From: DATGFK01 sp040007395
Lineage (GTDB): Bacteria > Chloroflexota > Anaerolineae > Aggregatilineales > UBA2796
Direction: 5' to 3'
NCBI GenBank assembly: GCA_040007395.1
Contig: JBDTVG010000142.1
Coordinates: 1-21,714, forward strand
DNA: 21,714 nt
Shown: in pieces, positions 1 to 8,701 of the stretch
How positions within the stretch are numbered: position 1 is the stretch's first letter
Layout: every line of letters begins with the position of its first letter
Translations under genes and position numbers: made by a program
The notes under the pieces: generated by a model
Told to the model about the DNA's origin: nothing
The model's input: the letters and a program-made list of their open reading frames with translations, nothing else
The model's database searches: none

Positions 1-3000
1 CCACACTCGTCACATTACTTGTATGCCCGCTTAGAATGCGAACAGTTTGCCCACTCGCTACGTCCCACAGCCACGTGGTGCCATCGAAACTACCAGTAAG
101 AGCCGATTGACCATCGGGGCTGAATGCTACACTCGTCACACCGCTCGTATGCCCCTTCAGGATTTGTTCGCTCTGCCCACTGACCACGTCCCACAGTTGT
201 GCCGTACCGTCATCGCTGCCAGTTAGTGCTAACTTGCCATCGGGACTGAACGCCACACTCGTCACATTACTTGTATGCCCGCTCAAAATGCGTACACTCT
301 GTCCACTGGCTACGTCCCACAGCCGCGCCGTGCCGTCATCGCTGCCTGTTAGTGCCGACTTGCCATCGAGGCTGAGCGCCACACTCCACACTCTGTCCGT
401 ATGTCCGCTCAAAATGCGGACCGTCTGCCCACTGGCTACGTCCCATAACCGTGCTGTGCTATCACCACTGCCCGTCAGGATATAGCGCCCATCGGGACTG
501 AATGCTACACTGGTCACATCGTTCATATGTACGCTCAGGCTACGTACACTTTGCCCACCGGCTAGCTCCCACAGCCGTGCTGTGTCATCGCCGCTGCCTG
601 TCAGGATATAGCGCCCATCGGGACTAAACGCTACACTTATCACAACGTTCGTATGACCAGTCAGGGTGCGTATACTCTGTCCATTGGCTACGTCCCACAG
701 CCGTGCTGTGTCATCGCCGCTGCCTGTCAGGATATAGCGCCCATCGGGACTAAACGCTACGCTCCATACTCTGCTCGTATGCCCAGTCAGAATGCGTACA
801 GTCTGCCCACTCGCTACGTCCCACAGTTGTGCCGTGTGATCAGCGCTACCCGTCAAGGCTAGCTTACCATCAGGACTGAATGCTACACTCCATACTTTGC
901 CCATATGTCCACTCAGACTACGTACAGTCTGCCCACTGGCTACGTCCCACAGTCGTGCCGTGTCACCACCAGTTAACGCTAGCTTACCATCGGGACTGAA
1001 TGCTACACTTGTCACACCACCTGTATGCCCACTCAGGCTACGTACAGTCTGCCCACTGGCTACGTCCCACAGTCGTGCCGTGCCGTCATCGCTGCCAGTT
1101 AGTGCTAACTTGCCATCGGGGCTGAATGCTACACTCGTTACACCATCCGTATGCCCACTCAAGCTACGTACAGTCTGCCCACTGGCTACGTCCCACAGTC
1201 GTGCCGTGCCGTCATCGCTACCAGTTAGTGCTAACTTGCCATCGGGACTAAATGCTACACTCGTCACACCACCCGTATGTCCACTCAAGATACGTACACT
1301 TCGCCTACTGGCTACCTCCCACAGCTGTGCTGTGTCATCAGCACTACCTGTTAAGGCCAGATCACCATCAGGATTGAATGCTACACTCGTCACACTGTCT
1401 GTATGCCCGATGAACCCTTTCTTCCCGTAGCTTGACTCTAATGCCACGACCAGCGACGCATCCGCCTGTGGGCTGTAAGCGGCTTTCAAGCCGCGAATAT
1501 CTAACAACACAGCGGGAAGTTTATCTGCCTTATTGTCCTGCAAGACTGTATTGGCGTAGGCTGCCATCTGCAGGGAGGCGCTCAGATTCTTGCCTTCCTT
1601 TACCTGCTGCGCTACAGCGGTCAGCGTGGACGGAATAGGGGTCAGCGTGGCAGCGACAATGGCGACTTGGGTATCGGCCAATTGGGCACGGCTGTTCGCA
1701 GTGTTAGCGGCCTGTTGAACCGTCACGAACGAAAGCGCAGCGATTACAACGATTATTGTTGCCACTACCCCCACGACCTCGGCAGTCCAGCGTGCAATCC
1801 TAGCCCGGTTCGTGATATCAAGTAATTCTTTTTTATGGTGTTCTTCACGTGCGAACAACTCTGCTTGCCATGCCTGGCTTGCTTCAATATAGCGGCGTTC
1901 AATGTCGGAGGGGCGGTTGCGTGACACCCAATCCTGGAAATCACGCAGTCGTCCCGGTCGGGCTAGATGCTCATCATCATCGAGTTTTTCGCCCGCCTCT
2001 CGCCAATCTGCCACTGCCCTGTGGAGTACGTTTTGGGTGGGCAGATCGGCTCGTGCATCGTTGATCCATCCGAGCAATCTTGGCCATTCGCGCAACAACG
2101 CCTCATGTGCCACTTCGAACGTCTTGTCTTCGCTGACTGTTAGCAGTCGTGCTCCGATGAAAGTGTCGAGCACGGTATCCACCAAGCGCGGCAAGTCTTC
2201 GGACCGCTCAGGGATCAGATCTTGATGAGTGACACGGCGGCGAGTCGTATCTTGAGCGGTACTACCCACTTCCAACAACCGTAAGAAAAGCCATCGGGCT
2301 AATTCGTAATGTATGCTATTGGGTAGGTTAAGATAAGTCTGTTCGGCATGTTTGGCAAGCGCACCCCGTAAGCCGCCGATTTCATTATAGGCAGTACGTG
2401 TCAATTTCAAACCATCGCGCCGCTGGTAAAGCTGATCGAGGGTGAATTGCAGCAATGGCAACGCACCTACCTGATCCCGTACGGCATACACCAGATCAGC
2501 CACCAGATCAGAATCGAATGTGAGATGCTGATGACGTGCAGGTTCTTCGATCACCTCGCGCAAGTCAGCCAGATTCAGCGGTGGGATAAACTGCGTGTGG
2601 TTTTGCAGCAGTCGTGTCAATTCGGCATGGGTCAGTGCGCGATCTGTGAAATCGGCGCGTAGGGTCAGGATGACCACCATATGTGTTCTTGGATCGAGTG
2701 CCGCAGTGATGAGCAGATCGATGAACTGACGACGCTCGGCCTCGTGTTCGCCGGGTGTTTGTGTAAAAAGTTCCTCAAACTGGTCGATGAACAGGACGAT
2801 GCGTTGTGTGCTTTCCGTGGTCAATGCCTTCGTCTGTTTGATCAATCCTCGCGTATCGGGGTTCCTTAAATCGCGCTCGTAATCAGTGATCGCACCGCCG
2901 CCCAACTGCGTGTGGAGCATGATCGCCAATGCTTCCAACGGATGATCGCCCGGCACAATCCGCGGCAAGAATATCCAGTCAGGATGGTCATCGCTCAACG

Positions 3001-3673
3001 TTGGCAGCAGCCCAGCCATGACCACACTCGATTTGCCCGCGCCACTCGGCCCGACAAGCGCCAGGAAGCGTTCGGTGGTAAACTTCTCAACGCTTTCGGT
3101 CAACGTCCGCACTAACGCCGAACGTCCGAAAAAGTTAGTCCGATCTTCGGCAGTGAACGCTTCCAGTCCTTTGTAGGGGTTTGTTGGCTCGAAGTCATCT
3201 GGTACAGGAACGTTCTCCGGTTCAGCAGCAGGAGCCGCTTCTACCATTCGTGTTTGCTGCACACCGAACGCTTTGAGCAAGCGGGGTAGTCCAGCGTTAT
3301 AGCGTGCTTCATCACGCATATCCACGAATTGGATGCGACCCATATCCAACGGAATACACTTGACAAACTCGTCGCCTTGAGCGAAAACCGGGTAAATCTT
3401 CCGTTTGTAGGAACGAGCCACAGCCAACTCACCTTGACAGAAATTTGATTCAAAAGCGGCTTCTGAGGCAACATAGACTACCGACTCAGCGGCCTTGATG
3501 GCTGCTCGGATCGCTTTTTCCCAGTCGGGTGTTCCCGGCTGCAACTCTTCATGGTCTATCCAGACAGACAGGCCTGCCTGTTCAATATCCATGCGTAGCC
3601 GTTCGGCAAAAGCACCATCACGGTGAGAATACGAGATAAATATCTTGCGGTTAGTGTCGTCAGGAATCGTCAT
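1..3673 (-). CDS. TIR - nSTAND1 NTPase - TM - WD40 protein, 3' end outside window
   Basis: Read from the minus strand, an open frame of 1224 codons runs from ATG at 3673 off the left edge. Residues 9-140 are a TIR domain (IFISYSHRD start, WIDHEEL, then SNFCQGELAVA, whose Glu82 aligns with the catalytic Glu of NAD-cleaving TIRs). Residues 165-610 are an nSTAND1-type STAND ATPase: the NPYKGLEAF...FFGR entry, Walker A GPSGAGKSS at 208-216, Walker B LFIDQFEELF at 294-303 (Asp297), and the VAHEALLREWPRL helical end. Residues 631-652 are a strongly hydrophobic helix. From residue 756 there are 42-residue WD40 repeats, eleven complete and a twelfth cut by the edge. Known family logic: the repeats sense, the ATPase oligomerises, the TIR domain acts. 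The helix between ATPase and sensor is less usual. ATG at 3688 is an in-frame alternative; 3673 has GGGG upstream. Confidence 0.93.
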   Translation of the reverse strand, partial: MTIPDDTNRKIFISYSHRDGAFAERLRMDIEQAGLSVWIDHEELQPGTPDWEKAIRAAIKAAESVVYVASEAAFESNFCQGELAVARSYKRKIYPVFAQGDEFVKCIPLDMGRIQFVDMRDEARYNAGLPRLLKAFGVQQTRMVEAAPAAEPENVPVPDDFEPTNPYKGLEAFTAEDRTNFFGRSALVRTLTESVEKFTTERFLALVGPSGAGKSSVVMAGLLPTLSDDHPDWIFLPRIVPGDHPLEALAIMLHTQLGGGAITDYERDLRNPDTRGLIKQTKALTTESTQRIVLFIDQFEELFTQTPGEHEAERRQFIDLLITAALDPRTHMVVILTLRADFTDRALTHAELTRLLQNHTQFIPPLNLADLREVIEEPARHQHLTFDSDLVADLVYAVRDQVGALPLLQFTLDQLYQRRDGLKLTRTAYNEIGGLRGALAKHAEQTYLNLPNSIHYELARWLFLRLLEVGSTAQDTTRRRVTHQDLIPERSEDLPRLVDTVLDTFIGARLLTVSEDKTFEVAHEALLREWPRLLGWINDARADLPTQNVLHRAVADWREAGEKLDDDEHLARPGRLRDFQDWVSRNRPSDIERRYIEASQAWQAELFAREEHHKKELLDITNRARIARWTAEVVGVVATIIVVIAALSFVTVQQAANTANSRAQLADTQVAIVAATLTPIPSTLTAVAQQVKEGKNLSASLQMAAYANTVLQDNKADKLPAVLLDIRGLKAAYSPQADASLVVALESSYGKKGFIGHTDSVTSVAFNPDGDLALTGSADDTAQLWEVASRRSVRILSGHTGGVTSVAFSPDGKLALTGSDDGTARLWDVASGQTVRSLSGHTDGVTSVAFSPDGKLALTGSDDGTARLWDVASGQTVRSLSGHTGGVTSVAFSPDGKLALTGGDTARLWDVASGQTVRSLSGHMGKVWSVAFSPDGKLALTGSADHTAQLWDVASGQTVRILTGHTSRVWSVAFSPDGRYILTGSGDDTARLWDVANGQSIRTLTGHTNVVISVAFSPDGRYILTGSGDDTARLWELAGGQSVRSLSVHMNDVTSVAFSPDGRYILTGSGDSTARLWDVASGQTVRILSGHTDRVWSVALSLDGKSALTGSDDGTARLWDVASGQSVRILSGHTSNVTSVAFSPDGKLALTGSDDGTAQLWDVVSGQSEQILKGHTSGVTSVAFSPDGQSALTGSFDGTTWLWDVASGQTVRILSGHTSNVTSV
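2..1408 (-). repeat. Tandem 126-bp WD40-coding repeats
   Basis: Eleven full units plus part of a twelfth lie head to tail, each 126 bases (42 codons) except the unit at 911-1030, which is 120 bases. Unit boundaries, marked by the GH codons, fall at 1408, 1282, 1156, 1030, 910, 784, 658, 532, 406, 280, 154 and 28. The consensus protein unit starts GHTxxVTSVAFSPDG and ends TAxLWDVASGQxVRxLS. Neighbouring units at 1031-1156 and 1157-1282 differ by only a few bases, which implies recent duplication or gene conversion. Differences concentrate at unit positions 4, 5, 7, 16-18, 23, 25, 28, 37 and 40. Confidence 0.95.
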
Positions 3674-3720
3674 CCAAGTGAACCCCATTGAGAGCTGTTT
3701 AACCAAAAGATTTCCCGAAA

Positions 3721-3752
3721 AATATAAAGTCGAAAATTTAAATCACTTGTAA
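3721..3752 (-). promoter_or_regulatory. Possible promoter for the TIR-STAND gene
   Basis: The 98 bases between the two minus-strand genes are AT-rich. On the minus strand TTACAA (3752-3747) lies 20 bases before TATATT (3726-3721). The spacer is longer than ideal, so this is a weak candidate. The gene could equally be read through from the propeller gene upstream, since no terminator hairpin is visible between them. Confidence 0.25.
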
Positions 3753-3771
3753 TGTTAATATTCAAATTCAC

Positions 3772-5262
3772 CTAGCGCACGGTCGCATTCAAAATCTGTC
3801 GATAGTCGCCAGCCTTATAGCTGAACCCCCCTTCCATTAAATCTTCGCTAATAGAATAACGGATCTCTAATGTAACTTTGGAGCCAGACTTCCAAGCTGA
3901 AAGTAGCGTACCCCATCGGCGGCAAGGGTCGTGCTGAAAAATGTAGTCGTAAATCAGTACGGCTGAGTCAGGCACCTGTTTGCCATTGACAAAAAAATGA
4001 ATATTAAGGAGATTGCCAATATAATCGCGGCGTTCAGGAGTGCTGCCACACCAATACATTGAGAAGCCGAGTTCCCTATTCTCTACGCGAATATTGTAGG
4101 TCTTTGTACCAGGGCGGTAAAGGTCAACATAATTTGTATAGAACCATACATTGCGGTAATAGCTGAGGTCTTCATGATTGGCAGGGCGAATAGCCATTAG
4201 GCCCCCTACCTGTTCTTCATTGCTAGCCGCATTACCAGAATCCGAGGGAGTTGTTTGCGGCTGAGAATCGATTTTTGCGACTAATTTCGGTGCGTTCCAG
4301 CTTGGCCACCCTGCTTGAAGGTCACTAGTGGTAATCTGACGTGCTGATTGTCCGTCAAGGGCAATGGCCCTAATGGACCGTTCATTTTTATTCCACTGCA
4401 TAAAGGCAAGCGATTTGCCATCTGTTGACCAACTTATTGCCCCAGCAAAGGTATTCGGTGTGCTGGTAATGAATTTTAGATCGCTGCCATCGGCCTTCAT
4501 GACATAAATTTCTGAATCGCCATTTTGATTCGAGGCAAAGGCAATCTCAGTACCATCAGGCGACCACGCTGGCGAATCGTTATCGGCATTTTCAAGCTTG
4601 GTCAATTGATGTGCGCTACCACCAGCAATATCCATAACATATATTTGAAAATTACCCTCGCGGTTGGAAGCAAAAGCAATCTTTGCACCATCAGGCGACC
4701 ATGCTGGCGTACTGCATTCATAGTTTTTATCGGTTGTAAATGCTTGCGGTTGGCCTCCACTGGCATTCACGATATGGACTTGAGAAGAGCCTTGCACATT
4801 GGAAATAAACGCAATCTGCTGTCCATCGGGTGCCCAAGAGGGTTCCTCATTGGATGTACCCAAATTGGTTGTAACTGCCCGCTGATCGCTACCGTCTTTG
4901 TTCATCACGTAGATGTTGTATTCTCCTTGACGCTGTGAGGCAAACGCAATTTTTTCTTTCCCCGGCGACCAAGCAGGCTCAGTATCATCCTCTGCATTTG
5001 TCACCAATTGTTTAACATTCTGCCCATCTGAAGTCATCGAGAAAATATCACGTTTTCCTTCCGGCCCTGCTGCGAAAACGATCAGATCGCTATCCTGCGC
5101 CTTTGCCAGTTTAGCCACATCAATGGTCAGCGGACTGCAAACCGCGACGATGATAACGATCTGCAACAAGAATCGTGGCGAAAGTAGGGTAAATTTCCAT
5201 CTGCGGAAATATTGCTTGCAGGTGTTCAGAAAATTGCTGAAGTCGCTAAAAAGGCTTCCCAT
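3772..5262 (-). CDS. Secreted TolB-like (PD40) six-blade propeller with unknown C-terminal domain
   Basis: This 496-residue protein has a hydrophobic export segment at 31-46 and a plausible cleavage site after Ala55 (AKA/Q). Residues 58-330 hold about six TolB-like PD40 blades with the recurring PAWSPDGxxIAFASN and IYVMxxDG motifs, closed by GWPSWNAPKL. Residues 365-496 are a separate domain with two Cys (MYWCGS, HDPCRRW) that I do not recognise. TolB-type propellers usually bind protein partners or ligands outside the cytoplasm. The start has AGAGGA seven bases upstream. It is divergent from the double-propeller gene at 5525 and lies upstream of the TIR-STAND gene on the same strand. It is clearly paralogous to the proteins at 5525-7333 and 19318-20976; the closing PKL motif is closest to the latter. 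Confidence 0.93.
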   Translation of the reverse strand: MGSLFSDFSNFLNTCKQYFRRWKFTLLSPRFLLQIVIIVAVCSPLTIDVAKLAKAQDSDLIVFAAGPEGKRDIFSMTSDGQNVKQLVTNAEDDTEPAWSPGKEKIAFASQRQGEYNIYVMNKDGSDQRAVTTNLGTSNEEPSWAPDGQQIAFISNVQGSSQVHIVNASGGQPQAFTTDKNYECSTPAWSPDGAKIAFASNREGNFQIYVMDIAGGSAHQLTKLENADNDSPAWSPDGTEIAFASNQNGDSEIYVMKADGSDLKFITSTPNTFAGAISWSTDGKSLAFMQWNKNERSIRAIALDGQSARQITTSDLQAGWPSWNAPKLVAKIDSQPQTTPSDSGNAASNEEQVGGLMAIRPANHEDLSYYRNVWFYTNYVDLYRPGTKTYNIRVENRELGFSMYWCGSTPERRDYIGNLLNIHFFVNGKQVPDSAVLIYDYIFQHDPCRRWGTLLSAWKSGSKVTLEIRYSISEDLMEGGFSYKAGDYRQILNATVR

Positions 5263-5403
5263 TTAACGGTCCTCTAGGGTTTATCACCTTGGATACCAGA
5301 AGCAAGGATAGACGTTGTGCATATTCCCGATAACCAATGAGCCAAACTACCACTATATGTTACTACAATACAAAATAGATTGTGTATCTTTATGATTATC
5401 GAT

Positions 5404-5417
5404 ATATACTAGTATAT
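5404..5417. promoter_or_regulatory. Perfect 14-bp palindrome, candidate operator
   Basis: ATATACTAGTATAT is its own reverse complement and lies near the middle of the 262-base divergent intergenic region between the genes at 5262 and 5525. It is upstream of the likely -35 of the rightward gene. A dimeric regulator controlling both directions would fit. AT-rich palindromes also arise by chance, so the role is inferred. Confidence 0.35.
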
Positions 5418-5437
5418 GCTATATACAGTAAATTAAG

Positions 5438-5466
5438 TTGAAAGATTATCTTATCAAATCTAATAT
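5438..5466 (+). promoter_or_regulatory. Candidate sigma-70-type promoter for the rightward operon
   Basis: TTGAAA (5438-5443, 5 of 6 to consensus) is followed after 17 bases by TAATAT (5461-5466). TATACT at 5464-5469 is a better -10 hexamer, but it leaves a 20-base spacer. The gene start at 5525 has a strong AGGAGG eight bases upstream. The region is AT-rich, so confidence is moderate at best. Confidence 0.4.
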
Positions 5467-5524
5467 ACTTTTTCTTGTTAAACCGCCTAACAAACCCTTG
5501 AGTCGGCAGTAGGAGGTTACACCG

Positions 5525-7333
5525 ATGGCACATTCCGGTACTATCGCGATTCGGCGTATTCTACTGCTGTTGGTAGGCTCTTTAGCATTCTCGTTACTAG
5601 GCCAACCTATATCACCTATAGTACATGCACAGAGCGCAGCAGATACAGATACTATCCTTTTTGTTTCGGGTCAAAATGGAAATCGGGATATTTACCGCAT
5701 GAATGCCGACGGAACTGGTATTCAACAACTAACCAAAAATTCTGGTGAGAACGCTGAACCGACTTGGGCACCGGATCGCACGCAAATTGCTTTTTCCTCA
5801 AACCGTGATGATACTTTTCAAATCTACATTATGGGTGCAGACGGTCAAAATCCGCACCGTCTCACGACCAGCAGTAGTACTTATAATGGGCTTCCAGCGT
5901 GGTCACCCGATGGCGCTTGGATCGCCTTTGTCTCAAACGCATCTGGCAAACCAAACGTTTACAGGATTCGCGCAAACGGGCAAGACCTGACACGGTTAAC
6001 TGAGGATTCCAGTGGCGAAGCCACTGGTCCAGCGTGGTCGCCCAATGGACAACTGATTGCATTCTCCAGTCTGGTCAATGATCGTTCTGATATTTATCTG
6101 ATGAATAATGATGGCAGCAACATTCATCGGCTCACGACTCAGGGAGATGCTGAGTACGATTCGCCAGCATGGTCGCTTGATGGAACACGAATTGCCTTCG
6201 CAGCGAACCAGAATAATGATGCCTTCATCTTTCTGATGGATATTAACGGCGGCAATCTCAGCCAGATTGTCAATGTATCAAATGGCTTCATCAGTACGCT
6301 AAGTTGGTCTCCCGATGGGCAGTCAATCGCCTACACTGAGAAACATGGCAAAAGTGTCACAATCCGTGCGGTTAACATCAGCAATGCCGCCATCCGACAA
6401 ATCAGCGACACGGCAATGATAGCGGCGCAACCCGCGTGGTCTTCACCGCACCCAATTGGGCCAATCGTGATGGGTAATGGAAACAATCCTCCGGGTAATT
6501 CCCAACCCGCTCCCACAAAAAATACTGGAAACAACGCAGTCTTACCAACTGGTCCGATCCCATCAATAGGTAAGATAGCTTTCGTCTCGGAACAATCGGG
6601 AACCCGACAGATTTATGTCATGAATGCAGATGGGGCAAATCTCCGTCAGTTAACGAGCAAAGGCATCAACTGGCATCCACAGCTATCCCATGATGGAACA
6701 CAAATTGCTTATAGCTGTGCGGTAGCCCTTAAGACAGTTGAAAAAGTCTGCATAATGGATACCAATGGTGCCAACGTGCGGATCTTGTTAAGCGCCTCGC
6801 AAACGGCTTGGGCACCGGGCGATAAGGAGCTTGCTGTCACCTACCGGAGTCCTGATATTTATGTGATGGACACGAATGGTGGAAACCTACGACAAGTGTC
6901 TTCTGGCAGACTTGGCGTACAGCCTACGTGGTCGCCGGATAGTCGCCAGATCGCTTACACTGCCGTCGATCCGTCAGCCAAGACAGACGAGATCGTCGTC
7001 AGTAATGCCGATGGCAGTAACCCGACTCAGATCACATCAGGTCCGGCGGGGGTTAAAAATAGCGCTCCAGCATGGTCACCCGACGGACAATTTATCGCCT
7101 ATACGGCAACCGTTGAAAACAAAACAGTCGATATTTGGATAATGGAGCCGAGTGGCGCTAATCCCCGATCCATCACTGGGGATGCTTACAGCTACTCTCC
7201 AAGTTGGTCACCCGATGGACGAGCTATTGTTTACATCCATGCTGGATCTGTTTGGGTTATGGCAGCCAATGGGTCAGACCAACGCCAGCTTTTTCAAGGG
7301 GTTCGGGCCAATAGCCCTACTTGGGCACCTTAA
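5525..7333 (+). CDS. Secreted double TolB-like (PD40) propeller
   Basis: This 602-residue protein begins with a signal peptide (RR then a Leu-rich core, probable cleavage after VHA at residue 35). Residues 43-316 form one set of six PD40 blades, closed by QPAWSS. A Pro/Asn/Gly-rich linker covers about 317-348, and a second set of six blades runs from 349 to the last residues (PTWAP), so nothing follows the second propeller. Typical blade motifs are PAWSPDGxxIAF, DIYLMNNDGSN and RLTT. Blades in the second half are less regular; for example HPQLSHDG replaces PxWSPDG. AGGAGG precedes the ATG by eight bases. It leads a probable operon: the next gene starts 34 bases downstream. Family knowledge suggests extracytoplasmic binding rather than catalysis; the ligand is unknown. 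Confidence 0.94.
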   Translation: MAHSGTIAIRRILLLLVGSLAFSLLGQPISPIVHAQSAADTDTILFVSGQNGNRDIYRMNADGTGIQQLTKNSGENAEPTWAPDRTQIAFSSNRDDTFQIYIMGADGQNPHRLTTSSSTYNGLPAWSPDGAWIAFVSNASGKPNVYRIRANGQDLTRLTEDSSGEATGPAWSPNGQLIAFSSLVNDRSDIYLMNNDGSNIHRLTTQGDAEYDSPAWSLDGTRIAFAANQNNDAFIFLMDINGGNLSQIVNVSNGFISTLSWSPDGQSIAYTEKHGKSVTIRAVNISNAAIRQISDTAMIAAQPAWSSPHPIGPIVMGNGNNPPGNSQPAPTKNTGNNAVLPTGPIPSIGKIAFVSEQSGTRQIYVMNADGANLRQLTSKGINWHPQLSHDGTQIAYSCAVALKTVEKVCIMDTNGANVRILLSASQTAWAPGDKELAVTYRSPDIYVMDTNGGNLRQVSSGRLGVQPTWSPDSRQIAYTAVDPSAKTDEIVVSNADGSNPTQITSGPAGVKNSAPAWSPDGQFIAYTATVENKTVDIWIMEPSGANPRSITGDAYSYSPSWSPDGRAIVYIHAGSVWVMAANGSDQRQLFQGVRANSPTWAP

Positions 7334-7358
7334 CAAACAATGCGACGCGCAATCTTAC

Positions 7359-7363
7359 AGGAG
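7359..7363 (+). promoter_or_regulatory. Ribosome binding site deciding the start at 7368
   Basis: AGGAG lies four bases before ATG at 7368. The frame is open further upstream to an ATG at 7152, but that start is inside the propeller gene and has no ribosome binding site. A signal peptide begins at 7368. Confidence 0.7.
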
Positions 7364-7367
7364 AACC

Positions 7368-8627
7368 ATGAAGCATAAAGGATTAGCAAACAGAGCTACA
7401 TTATACTTACTGATTATGCTGATTCCGTTGCTAGGGAGGCAACTGGTGCTTTCTGCACCAATAAGAACAAGAACAGAGGGTCTCGAACTGCCAACGGTGA
7501 CTTTGGTGAAAACCGACATGCCTGTCAGCACCGCAACGCCTATTGCGACTATTAACGATCCGAAACTTCTGCCACATGCGGGCACGGCGACTCCAATCGC
7601 GACTATCAGCGATCCGAAACTCCTGCCGCAAGCAATGACGGCTACGCCCTCGCCCTATAAGTCGAATCGATCCAGCAAGAGTACCCTTAGCTCAGAGAAC
7701 CAAGCACTGCTGGATAACGCGGTTTCCAGCAGTTTTTCGGCCTCTGCCCTGCAATTTACGATAAAAGCCCTCATCAAAATCTCGACTCAAGGGGAAACCG
7801 GCACGTTGCAGATCGAGGGAACTGGCTATGCAAGCCATTTGGACGACCTTCAAAAGTTCGTATTGCAGAGCAAACTCACTTTGACCTTCGATCTAAATGG
7901 CGCTAAGCGAGTCCTCAATGTTGAGGAACGTATTATTAAGGGAAATTTCTATCTATATGTCGAGGAGCCAGCGACGAGGATAAAAACGAAATGGATTGGC
8001 ATCTCCTTTTCAGACCTATTGGCGAACTTCTTTCAAGGTTTCGGAGCGTTTGTACCGTCTCTTGAGGGTGTCACTAAGATGATCAATGACAAAGTTCCCG
8101 ATGCTTCTGAACTCCTTGATTTGTTAAGCTTTGCCGCATATTTCAATACAACACGGATCGACAAAGGCGACCCGGAAGCTCAATTCCGAACGCAGGCCGA
8201 CCTACTGGGCTTTCTGAAGTCGAAAGACGATCTGACCGCCGCACTCACGGTGCTAGCTCGTCTCGGTAGTATCAACCTAAAACCGGCACAGGTAGCTGGG
8301 GTCGTGACTATCTTCCAAAAGTTTTTGCCGTTCCTGATTCCTGATCTTCGGCTGACCACCGATATATTTGTCGATACGAGCGATGGGAAAGTGTCGCGTT
8401 TAACACTGGATTTTCGCACGACTTTTCGGGCCGGAGACTTTTCGACATTGAAAACCCAGTTGGTGACGCTAACCATTAGCGGCAGTGCTGCATTAGGGAG
8501 TTATGGTGTTGAGCTACAGGTCGATGTACCTCCAGATGTAGTCATAGTGAAGAGTCTGGACAAAATCCCAACAGATGCACTGCTTGTGCCAATGACTACT
8601 ATAACGGCAACTGCACCCGGTCAATAG
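7368..8627 (+). CDS. Exported protein with Thr/Pro-rich repeat linker, function unknown
   Basis: The 419-residue product starts with a typical signal sequence (MKHKGLANRA then a Leu/Ile core, ending near VLSA). Residues 55-90 hold two 18-residue repeats beginning TATPIATI, and the start of a third, making a flexible Thr/Pro-rich linker. Residues 100-400 form one domain rich in alternating beta strands (TGTLQIEGTGYAS, KLTLTFDLNGAKR, NFYLYVEEP..KWIGISF, LTTDIFVDTSDGKVSRLTLDF). This pattern recalls the LppX/LolA-type lipid-binding fold of secreted lipoproteins, where a substrate protein reports its strand-rich half-barrel. That is a shape argument, not a family match, and there is no lipobox Cys. 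It lies 34 bases after the double propeller and 74 bases before the CHAT gene, in the same direction. Confidence 0.85.
   Translation: MKHKGLANRATLYLLIMLIPLLGRQLVLSAPIRTRTEGLELPTVTLVKTDMPVSTATPIATINDPKLLPHAGTATPIATISDPKLLPQAMTATPSPYKSNRSSKSTLSSENQALLDNAVSSSFSASALQFTIKALIKISTQGETGTLQIEGTGYASHLDDLQKFVLQSKLTLTFDLNGAKRVLNVEERIIKGNFYLYVEEPATRIKTKWIGISFSDLLANFFQGFGAFVPSLEGVTKMINDKVPDASELLDLLSFAAYFNTTRIDKGDPEAQFRTQADLLGFLKSKDDLTAALTVLARLGSINLKPAQVAGVVTIFQKFLPFLIPDLRLTTDIFVDTSDGKVSRLTLDFRTTFRAGDFSTLKTQLVTLTISGSAALGSYGVELQVDVPPDVVIVKSLDKIPTDALLVPMTTITATAPGQ
7530..7637 (+). repeat. Two 54-bp in-frame repeats
   Basis: Two adjacent 54-base units (7530-7583 and 7584-7637) each encode TATPIATI(N/S)DPKLLP plus three residues. 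The bases differ at several third positions while the peptide is kept, so the repeat is not brand new. It forms the linker after the signal peptide. Confidence 0.85.
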
Positions 8628-8701
8628 GGAACAAGCCGTGAAACCTTTCAGCGCCAACCAGTAGCCAGAATTGTCAACATGCTAACATCAATCTCAGGAT
8701 A

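Noticed and set aside
1..1430. Regular 126-base periodicity suggesting a CRISPR array, minisatellite or short plus-strand proteins with recurring SGLNATLVT and CPLATSHSRAV segments
   Set aside because: The minus strand is open through the whole region and translates into canonical WD40 units joined to the TIR-STAND protein. The plus-strand peptides are its mirror frames.
2447..3115. Several short plus-strand frames with ATG starts
   Set aside because: They lie opposite the STAND ATPase coding sequence, lack ribosome sites and have no recognisable domains.
4525..4938. 137-residue plus-strand frame with Cys-rich repeats
   Set aside because: It is antisense to the PD40 blades; the repetition simply reflects blade periodicity on the other strand.
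7152..7367. N-terminal extension of the exported protein beginning at ATG 7152
   Set aside because: It overlaps the end of the double-propeller gene, lacks a ribosome site and would bury a clear signal peptide that begins at 7368 behind AGGAG.
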